DNA from: Lactarius indigo
Lineage: Eukaryota > Basidiomycota > Agaricomycetes > Russulales > Russulaceae
DNA: 64,000 nt
Assembly (NCBI GenBank): GCA_025766275.1
Contig: JAFKAC010000174.1
Span: 24,961 to 88,960 of the forward strand
Direction: 5' to 3'
How positions within the stretch are numbered: position 1 is the first letter of the stretch; each line of letters starts with the position of its first letter. The position numbers were made by a program, and so were the translations under genes. Shown here piece by piece: positions 55,587 through 64,000 of this stretch. The notes below the pieces were generated by a model, which made no database searches, was not told where the DNA came from, and was given only the letters and a program-made list of their open reading frames with translations.

Positions 55587-56875
55587 GTGATTACATTTAG
55601 CAAAAGGAGTACATTTCGCGATCGACGCAAGGACACTGGCATGGTGACGACAGCCACTTTCAGTGACAACAGTGCAAGACCTCGCACAGGCGCGACATTC
55701 ACTTTCGTCGGTGGTGTAGTGAAACAACGTAACATAACGCACATGGGTCAAGTGTTTGAGTTGCTTCCCTGCGGGGCTGGATACACGGGGGGTTTGACGG
55801 GTGGACAATGCTCCAATGTTTCTTCGACATGATCGTAAAGAGCAGCTCGGCTGCGCTCTGCTCTTGCAAGTGATCAGTAACCTTTGTCACACAAAATGGA
55901 AGCATAGAAAAACGCTAGCGTACTGCGGGGATTGGTCGTTGGAATAATAGACCAGACGAACGTGCCCACAGCAATAGAAGCACATGAGATCCAGACAGCA
56001 TGCGGCTGTGATGCACTAGCAAACAAAACCACGCTCACGAGCAGGCATAGGCCCCCTCCTCCCAACGACACGATGGGCACCCGCCCGATACCCTCCACGT
56101 TGACGTGCGGCAGGATCCACCACATCCACTCATGAAACGGGTGGGCACCCCTTTTCCCTCGAGGGGGACCGCGCGAATAGTGGCCCAAGGCGTCAGGATC
56201 GACCACCGCCGTCGCCGTTTGGGCTCCACCCTCGGCGGGAGCGGCGGTCTGCACTCCAAACCTGCCGTCCTCAGCGAAAATGGCCATGATGCGGGAGATG
56301 GCGCGCATCGAATCGGTGAGGGACGCGCGCGAACGCGGGTCGACGGACGCCGTGTCGGCGGTACGACGCTGGCGTTCCTGCTGCTCGCGTATCTCGTGAC
56401 GGGCACCGTCGATCTGTCCTGCGAGGCGCACGGCGAGGCGGTGGCTGCGTCTGATGGCTTGCTGGAGCAGCAGGGCACGCACGACACCTCCACCCGTGCC
56501 TATGAGGTCGAGCGTGAGGCCGACGAAACCGAACCAGTTCGTCGCTTTGCCCAGGGCGTTGGAGTTGGAGTTGTACGTGACAGAGATCAACTGCGCTTGG
56601 ACACCTGCGATGAACGCGCCCTAGACACGAGACGAGTTGTGAGCTGTCGGGGGGAGCAGGACCTAATTGTATGAATGATGACGCACGACGGCGATAAGGG
56701 CGTTAATAGTATCGAGAAGTGTCTTGTTGCCATCCGTCTCTTTTTGCAGATGCTTGATTGGAGTTTTCGCTTCGAGCTCGTTAAAGAAATGGGTAATAGC
56801 GGCAAGCTGATCGGTAGAGGGTTGGCGTAAGGAGTGATCGAAGCCAGGTTTGCCATGCTTGCCATGAGGACTCAT
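55587..56875 (-). CDS. Uncharacterised membrane protein, copy B (C-terminus possibly broken)
   Basis: Paralogue of copy A with the same blocks: AKTPIKHLQKETDGNKTLLD, TINALIAVV, GAFIAGVQAQLISVTYNSNS, WFGFVGLTLDLIGTGGGVV, AVRLAGQIDGARHEIREQQE, VSLGGGGLCLLVSVVLFASA and CASIAVGTFVWSIIPTT. The linker is longer and includes RASLTDSMRAISRIMAIFAE. The start is taken at 56875 (MSPHGKHGKPG). Towards the C-terminus, the copy-A reading is matched by VTDHLQEQSAAE and KKHWSIVHPSNP, but the frame then changes between DPCA and the KVNVAPV block (about 55705-55720) and the copy-A stop is missing, so the end is uncertain. Function unknown; two adjacent transmembrane helices suggest membrane anchoring. Confidence 0.55.
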
Positions 56876-57102
56876 GTCAGTACTCACCAAATGCAAAGCG
56901 CCAGGAACAGATGGCCACGCGCAGTATGTGAATGTCTACCTAGTATGTACGCACTAAGTAATTCGATGTAATATACAAGTGTTTGCTGTGTCCGCCGCTG
57001 TGGGCTATAAAGTGAGAATACATACACAACCAAATCGCGTCAATGTGCACGGACTCCATCTCGTGCCAAACGCGCGGGAATAAACACCGGGCGCACAGCC
57101 CA

Positions 57103-59606
57103 CTATGCACTGCGCATTACTTCTGGACGTGAACACGACACCCATGCGTACCACATCATCGTCTGCAACTGCAGTACGTCCTCCTTCCACATCCGCTCTA
57201 GGTTTTGCGCACGGAACTCTTCTGTCAAACGCGCACATCGCTCGATGTTCTCTGGGCTCACAAAATCCATCGCGACCTTGATACAGTCAGATAGATTGCA
57301 AACCTATTGGCACGAGTCGTTGTCAGCGAGGAGTCCCTGGTAGAATAGATGGTACATACCTGGTGTGCGCACCCAGCTGGGATAAATACCGCCTCCCCCT
57401 GCCTTTGTAACACACGATGACTTCTGACGCCAGTCTTCGTGTACAGCTCCACGCGCAGCCGTTCGTCAAGGTAGAATTGCTGTGAGTGAATCGGGTCGAG
57501 GCCGTTTGCTAGCTTGAATCGCTCGCTCAGAAATTGTCTGATCGCTGGCGCGTCCTCTGCACGGTAAAGATCCCACCGTGCACCGCCGGAAGAACCATCG
57601 GCACACGGTTCCGCATGCACCATCACGTTCACTGCATCCGCCATATCCATGTGAAGTCGTGTAGAACCTTTGGAGCCTTCGGCGTCCTGTGTGGCAAACG
57701 CATTGTACATCTTTGGACCTAGTTACTCCCAATATTAGATCCTGCATCCATTACGAGGGTGTGTAGAAGCGTACCAAGATCTGGTGCGACAGCTTTCGAC
57801 GGAAAGTGAGATGCAATGTTAAGCACGCCGTCGCGGCGACAATAGCTCGGAATCGGCACAGCGCGAGCAAAATCATCGTACAGCTCCGGGAATTCGGTCT
57901 TGAAATCAGTTGACGATGGCCAATCCTTGAGTTTCCAGACGCGGGAATCGACCCGCTCATTGTATTTTCCGAAAAGGGCAAAGAACCAACCAACAGTAAC
58001 ATCTCGTTTTGCCTCTGTGACGCAATCCACGATGGTACAGCTATGATCGCCATATTTCTCGATGAAGTAGTCCGGTGTCCATTTTATGTGGAATTTTTCA
58101 AGGACTCCCTTGACAACCAGTGGGTGACCCTCGGCCCAGATATTTCGAAATATTTCTTCTGTGAGTGTCGAGTCGCTGAATGATACTGTTAGGTAATATG
58201 GAATGGGATCCTCTGAATTGAAGGGCTTTGTGGACAAAGCTGGCGATTTCGATTTAGGTATCTGAGTATCGCGAGACAACTCAGATGCGGAAGTCGATGG
58301 TGATATGGGAAGGAGAGGACTAGACACAGGCTCTGAAGTGGATGATGTTGTTGTAACGTCGATGTCATGAGGTGTGGTCTCCGTTTTTACAAAAGGTATG
58401 ACGTTGCTAACCGATGGCGGCTTAGGAGCAGGCGGTGGCTGTGTGCTTTGGTCGGGTGCCGAAGGTTCCGGTGTTGGTGGTGACGATGCCAACAACTTTA
58501 CCTCTGGAGGTGGTGGTAACGGTCGCCCGGTATCAGGAAGATGAGGGAGTGCGGCGACAACGGCAGCAAGTAGGTCGAGGTTTGCCAATGAATTGCCGGC
58601 GCCAAGCGGTGCAGGGTAACGTAACTCAGGGATCGTTGTCGCAGGGGACCGCTCCCTTGAGGTATCCGTGTGCTTCTCGTCGCTCAGGATAGCGCTCATC
58701 TCTAGGACGGCTGTTCGGAGTTCCTGCTCTGCAAAACGCGAAATAGGAAAGAATTGTTGATGGGTGTGGCTCTCGCGGGGGACGCATGCGATGAGACGTT
58801 TCTCTGGATCACGCCGATCCTTGGGGGCGGTCGCGGGAGTGATGCTCGGGGGTATTGAGGACAATTTTCTGTAGCATTCAGCGCACGCTTCACGCCCACA
58901 TAAACGGCACATCCACGACAAGGAGAAGAGAGATGTCAGGCATGTGTCTGTCGTACTTGGTCGGCGGCGTGTTTAAACAGAGACGATGAGCTACTTACCG
59001 CAAGTTGCACGGACATCGACCTCGCGAGGCCGGCAGATGATGCCCTCCTGCTCTAAATGCTCAACCTCCTTCTGAAGTATCGGAAGGAGTCCCGCGGCAA
59101 TCGCCCGCTTTTGTACGCGGTCAGCGATACGGCGAGAAAGGCGGCGCCTACATAAGACGCACCTTAATTGTACTGACATGCGCTTTCTGCAGGTCAGTGT
59201 TCCATGATTGAGGAAACTCAACCCGTTCAAGCGTCGTAGCAGATTTGCTTTTAAATCCGATGCCGCGGCACGCACCGGCGGCATCGCGTAGGATGAAGCG
59301 AACGTCGCGAAACCGACAGGTGTCCATCCCGTTGCGACGTGAACACGACGTACATCTCGAGAGCTTCGCATCTTTATAGGCCGTGGCGAGACAGAATTTT
59401 TCTTGTAGTTGAACCAACAGGCCTTGCTCTGAGTACGCTGCGGATGGTGTGTCAGACCGCCACAAGGGCGAGCGATGTCGTATATACTGACCGGGTGATG
59501 GAGAGTCTGTCGAGTCTGATTTCATGCGCTTTGAGGAAGATGCCTCTCCAGCATCCAGAGCGGCGGAGCGCGCGCGCTTCTTTCCTTTGCTTTTGGACGT
59601 AGGCAT
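57103..59606 (-). CDS. JmjC-domain protein, KDM3-like histone demethylase candidate
   Basis: A basic, likely nuclear N-terminus (MPTSKSKGKKRARS; SSSKRMKSDS) starts at 59606. A Cys-rich zinc-finger-like part follows (CTSCSRRNGMDTCRFRDV; CRLCGREACAECYRK), then a Pro/Ser-rich disordered linker. The JmjC domain comes last: FRNIWAEGHPLVVKGVLEKF, WTPDYFIEKYGDHSCTIVDC, KLKDWPSSTDFKTEFPELYD, the Fe(II) motif RLHMDMADAVNVMVHA (His-x-Asp) and the distal His in IPAGCAHQVCN. It ends at TAG 57103-57105. The JHDM2/KDM3 layout (Cys-rich region before JmjC) suggests H3K9 demethylation using 2-oxoglutarate. Specificity is inference. It is divergent from the UBR7-like gene with 137 bp between start codons. Confidence 0.88.
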
Positions 59607-59743
59607 CGTTGAGGGAAGGGTTCGAGCCTGAGAGTGCGTTACGGGTTACGGAAGTCGAAGCGGCGCCAGACAAGACTGGCCCCTGCTTACTCGCTCGACG
59701 GCCCGTGCTCCCGATCTTGCAGTCCACTGACACCGTCGTACCC
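59607..59743. promoter_or_regulatory. Short divergent promoter between JmjC and UBR7-like genes
   Basis: Only 137 bp separate the two start codons, so both transcripts must start in or near this interval. No TATA box is obvious. Confidence 0.6.
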
Positions 59744-61268
59744 ATGGCCAGTACTCTAACAGAATATCTTAGTTCGCAACAAGAGCTCGAGGAGGAAGCT
59801 GCCAGGGCACTTCCCTACGAGTTCTCCCATTGTACTTACCCTCGTGGCTACATCCGCCAAGCCGTCTACCTCTGTATCACTTGCGCTTCACAGCGCGGCA
59901 TCTGCTCGTCCTGTTCCATCGCCTGTCACACGGACCACGAACAACTTGAGTTATTCCCAAAACGCAATTTTCGCTGCGACTGCCCAACCGGCGCCCTGGC
60001 TCATCCGTGTTCGCTTCATAAGGAGCCTGAAGCCCCGAACGACGAAAATGCGTATGGCCAAAACTTCTGGAGAAAGTTCTGCCGTTGTGGGAGACCGTAC
60101 GATGCAAAATCGGAACGGGAGACTATGATACAATGTCTCGCGTGTGAGGTGCGCTCAGCCAACTTTTCCACTAGGGATTTACTGATAGACCCCTTAGGAC
60201 TGGTATCACGAATCCTGTCTGAATTTACGCGCTCGTCCACCATCCCGCCATCCCTCCCAAGAGCCCTCCAACGGGGATGATGAGGTTGCAGAAGTAGAGC
60301 AAGATGACAGTCCTCGCTCAGAAGCTTCCTCTTCTGGACTCCCACCTCCCTTGATCACCGCCGAGGATTATGACACACTTGTCTGCAGATCTTGTGTCTC
60401 GAAGATACCTGTTTTGCAGGCCTGGGCTGGGACACCAGGAATTACCATGGTCGTACGTGAGGATCCGGATTCCTCGTGGAACGTTCTCGGCGCACTCCCG
60501 GAACATGATCCGGTCGTAGAACCAAGCCAAGAGGCGGAGAGCGATATTCCCACCGCAAGTGTCGAAGCATTGGACTCACAGAGGACACCCACTCCCACGC
60601 GGTCACTATCAGGAGATGATTCGTTGTCTTCCCCAAACACCGACGCCGCGCAAGGGAAAAAACGAACCCTGCCTACTCCGCCCCCTATCGTTGGCCCAAG
60701 CGCCAAACGTTCGCGTACATTTGGACCCTCCTCTCATTCCTCTCAAAAGCATTGCCAGGCACCGACTCCGAATTCTTTTGCCCAGGCGATTTTCGTTCAA
60801 GACGGCGCGCGGACACTTGGAGAGGGTGATATCTTTCTTTCAGGAGACTGGCGTGAGCGATGGTGTTTGTGTGACCTATGCCTGCCGCGTTTGCGAGAGC
60901 ACCCGTATTTACTTAAAGAAGAAGAGACTTATGAGCCACCTGAAGACCCGGACTCCGGTAAGATTCAGTCAGTAGTGGATGTGGGAAAAATTGACTCTGA
61001 TTTCGTAGGACTGTCATTGGAGGAGCTGGGACTCAGAGCCCTTGAGCGCATACCACGCGACCGTGCACTTGATGGCATTCGAGCTTTCAATAGTATGAGG
61101 TACGTTGGTGGCAATATTTGCCAACATATCTGGGTATGACTGTCCCCCAGAGATGACCTGAAGAACTATTTGCGGCCCTTCGCCCAGGAAGGTAGAGAAG
61201 TCGCAGAGGTGGATGTCCGCAGATTTTTCGAAGCCCGCGTGGAAGCCGCGCGTGCCGGACAGAAGTAA
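59744..61268 (+). CDS. UBR7-like protein (UBR box + PHD finger)
   Basis: The UBR box is clear near the N-terminus: CTYPRGYIRQAVYLCITC, GICSSCSIACHTDHEQLELF, RNFRCDCPTGAL and HPCSLH. A PHD-type finger follows (FCRCGRPYDAKSERETMIQC, LACE joined by an intron to DWYHESCLNLR, later LVCRSCVSKIPVLQ). The remainder has a disordered Ser/Pro region (TPTRSLSGDDSLSSP) and a conserved C-terminal helical part (LGLRALERIPRDRALDGIRA; VAEVDVRRFFEARV). This is the UBR7/Mlo2 family of nuclear or chromatin ubiquitin ligases. The start ATG at 59744 gives MASTLTEYLSSQQELEEEAA. Four exons; TAA at 61266-61268. Confidence 0.92.
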
Positions 61269-61860
61269 TGTGGTATCCGTCATCCGTATGCTTTGTTCTT
61301 TTGAGGACTAAAGCTGGGCCCCCACCATTTCCATGGCCTTCTAGGTTGAGGGTAGGGCTGAATCATTACTGTTCTGTCTTCCGCTTCGACGCCGAACCGT
61401 CGTCAAAACTTACCCTTTTTAAATGCACCCTCTGGGAACGACCCGCCCTTATAGCGTGTCCGAGCTTCCGCTCCTGATATGTAGACTCTAAAGACCAAGA
61501 ACCGGTCATGACAGAAGCCCCAATGGACACCATTTGTGACTGGACGAAATATATGAAGAGCAAATGCGAACACGGATGGAAATTCCTGAGAGTGGTGTGA
61601 TTAGATAAGATTGTCGTCGATGATAAGATCGATGTGATCACTTCACACAATCATCTTTCCATCACGGGTGCCGAGTCTGAGAACATCAGCGCATATTCAT
61701 CAGAGTGTGCCCTCTGGCAAGTTTCTTGTCATATAGCGACGAGATCCCGAGCCCAAGAGTGCGCATCTCCTGGTCAATCACAGCAAAACTTTCAAGCTCC
61801 ACTAGGACTCGCTCTTAGTTTTGTGCTTTCCTACACATATCCTCCGACCACAAAGTACCA
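61269..61860. other. Intergenic region before the oxoprolinase fragment
   Basis: About 590 bp with only short frames. The N-terminal (HyuA-type) half expected upstream of the oxoprolinase B half is not here; the space is far too small for it. Confidence 0.5.
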
Positions 61861-64000
61861 TGTCTACACCATCAGCGTTGACCTCCGAGGGTCCCGATCC
61901 CATATTGCTAACACTCTTTGCCAATCGGTTTATGAGTGTTGCTGAAGCTATGGGGCGCTCACTGCAGCAAACATCTATTAGCACGAACATCAAAGAACGG
62001 CTGGATTTTTCGTGCGCCTTGTTGCTCCAGACGGCGATCTCGTTGCCAATGCCCCATTCATTCCAATACATCTGGGGTCGATGAGCTTGTACGTCTAACT
62101 CTCTTCTGCATGCATTCTCATCTCAACACGAAGCCGATAGTGCCGTTAAGTATCAAATGAAACTCCACGGTGACGACCTCAAGGAAGGGGACGTCCTGAT
62201 GACCAATTCGCCACATGCAGGAGGATCGCAAGTCCCCTCCAGTTTTCTCCTTGTTCTACTATCAATGACTGGTCTTTGGTAGACATCTTCCAGACATCAC
62301 CATAATCAGTCCCGTCTTTGATTCGGAGTCCAGAAAAATCATCTTCTTTACCGCATCACGTGGCCACCATGCGGATATTGGTGGTATTTTACCCGGATCC
62401 ATGCCCCCAACCTCTGTAAACATCTTCGAGGAGGGTGCCGAAATCGTTAGTTTCAAACTCGTGAAGGAGGGCGTGTTCGATAAAAAGGGACTATACGAAT
62501 ACATGGTGGACAAGCCCGCAAGGTATCCAGGAAGCTCAGGATGTCGGAATATTCGGGATGTGGAGAGCGACTTGAAGGCTGTAAGCCGAGATATATTATG
62601 GATTATTGAAAACATTGACTGTGTATCCAGCAAATTGCCGCCAACCACAAGGGCATCCAATTGATCACCAGAGTATGTTTTTTGTTTCTATACTGGTGTA
62701 TGTCAATTGAATGGGATCTCGTAGTCGTGGAAGACTATGGCCTGAAAACAGTTCAAGAATACATGTACCACATACGAAACAATGCGGAGAATTCTGTGCG
62801 TAGCCTCCTGCGCGAAGTCACCAGGAAGCTTGGGACCAACGTCTTGAACGCGGTCGACTATCTGGACGATGGCTCCCCTGCATGTCTTTCATTTTATATT
62901 TGGTGGCAGGAATTCTGACTCTTTGAATGGAAATGGCAGATCTGTCTTCGAGTCGAGATAGATGAAAGCAACGGCTCAGCCGTATTCGACTTTGACGGCA
63001 CAGGATGTGAAGTTCGCGGGAACCTCAAACTCACCTATTTCGGTCGTACACTCGGCCGTGATATATTGCATACGTGCCATGCTGGACGTTGACATCCCAC
63101 TGAATGCGGGTTGCCTGGTCCCCTTAGATGGTGATTACTCCCCTCTACGTCATTATTCTCGTTGAGGTTTTGCGGCAGTCCGGATTCCCAGTGGAAGCCT
63201 TCTGGCACCGTCACGAACTGCAGCCGTTTGTGGTGGAAATGTGCTCACGTCACAGCGCATCGTAGACGTCGTGCTGCGGGCATTTAGTGCTTGCGCGGCT
63301 AGTCAGGGATGCACAAATAATCTCACCTTCGGTGCGGGCGGTAAGGATGGTGATGGTCGTACCGTTGCAGGATGGGGTTATTACGAAGTGCGTATCTGCC
63401 CCCCACACGTACTCCGTACAGATACTGACACCGGTCACGCAGACGATTGCCGGTGGTTCAGCAGCAGGCCCGAACTGGCATGGAACATCGGGAGTCCACA
63501 CGCACATAACGAACACACGTATCGGTGACGTTGAGTTGCTTGAGCGACGATATCCCGTTCTGGTACACCGCTTTGGGCTGCGACAGGGCTCTTCTGGAGC
63601 TGGGAAATTTCGCGGAGGAGAGGGCGTGGTGCGGGAACTTGAGTTTTTGGAGCCATTGCAGGTCTCTATTCTGTCGGAGGTAACTGCTCTATTTTTAACT
63701 CGACATTGCAAATTCTTTACCACCCCGATAGCGGCGAACTCGCGCGCCATACGGCCTTGAAGGTGGTGCACCAGGGGGACTCGGGCGTAACACCTGGATC
63801 AAGCAAGGACGTGAGGATGGAGACGCTTCCGATGTAACAAGACACGAGAAATCAACGTCGGTGGGAAAGCTACGATCCGCATGGGCAAAGGGGATTACCT
63901 GCGCATAGAGACACCAGGTGGAGGTGGATGGGGTGTCCCTGGTGAGAAAGAGGAATTCCAAGGAGACGAGTCAGAGCCTGTCAAGAGGTGGACAGCCCAG
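61861..64000 (+). pseudogene. 5-oxoprolinase/hydantoinase B half, truncated and frameshifted (runs off window)
   Basis: Corresponds to the C-terminal (HyuB) half of ATP-dependent 5-oxoprolinase: [168 protein letters not shown] and TPGGGGWG. Normal fungal proteins are about 1,250-1,300 aa; the HyuA half is missing upstream. Frame breaks: one base lost near 62019-62022 (after DFSCAL), an extra A near 63026-63029, a lost splice donor near 62671, and a shift near 63835-63842. It cannot make the enzyme of the glutathione cycle. Confidence 0.82.

Noticed and set aside
59620..59640. GGTTCGAGCC, resembling a tRNA T-loop
   Set aside because: No matching acceptor, D-arm or anticodon-arm structure upstream; it lies in the divergent promoter region.

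Overview
The window is nuclear DNA of a filamentous basidiomycete. Almost every gene is cut by many short (about 45-80 bp) GT-AG introns, and the gene content is typical of Agaricomycetes: a UBR7-type ligase, an Atg13, a Pil1-type eisosome protein, an F-box protein and an HNH protein of the kind common in mushrooms. The L-amino acid oxidases and overall composition suggest Cantharellales (Rhizoctonia/Ceratobasidium-like). That placement is inference, not proof.

Layout. (1) 1-7.5 kb: two divergent aromatic-acid-exporter-type ER transporters, the left one running off the window. (2) 8.7-17.7 kb: a tandem duplication of an L-amino acid oxidase gene plus the convergent Ecm14-type metallocarboxypeptidase. 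One carboxypeptidase is complete (11 exons, 468 aa). The other is a 5'-truncated, decayed copy. (3) 18.1-35.3 kb: a run of nine same-strand (minus) genes: ATG13, a POT peptide transporter, a secreted phytase-like protein, a conserved hypothetical, a WD40 protein, Bet1 SNARE, a Pil1-like BAR protein, a PrxQ peroxiredoxin and a small basic KPAS-repeat protein. (4) 35.7-40 kb: two decayed genes, a Pmr1-type Ca2+-ATPase (plus) and an HNH protein (minus), each with several independent lesions. (5) 41.4-52.9 kb: glutathione transferase, LRR protein, F-box protein, calmodulin (with three microexons), WASP/Las17 and proteasome beta-3. (6) 52.7-56.9 kb: two copies of an unrecognised membrane-protein gene. 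The second copy carries a relic of the end of the proteasome gene, so the segment was duplicated. Between them lie a degenerate repeat array and a 113-bp foldback element. (7) 57.1-61.3 kb: JmjC demethylase-like and UBR7-like genes sharing a 137-bp divergent promoter. (8) 61.9 kb to the end: the C-terminal half of a 5-oxoprolinase, frameshifted.

How genes may work together (inference): oxidases that turn amino acids into 2-oxo acids sit beside exporters of the aromatic-acid type. A peptide transporter and the autophagy regulator Atg13 follow, giving a nitrogen/amino-acid flavour to the left 23 kb. The most unusual structures are the LAAO/ECM14 tandem duplication with mosaic identity between copies, the microexon genes, and the concentration of freshly broken genes in 35.7-40 kb and 61.9-64 kb.
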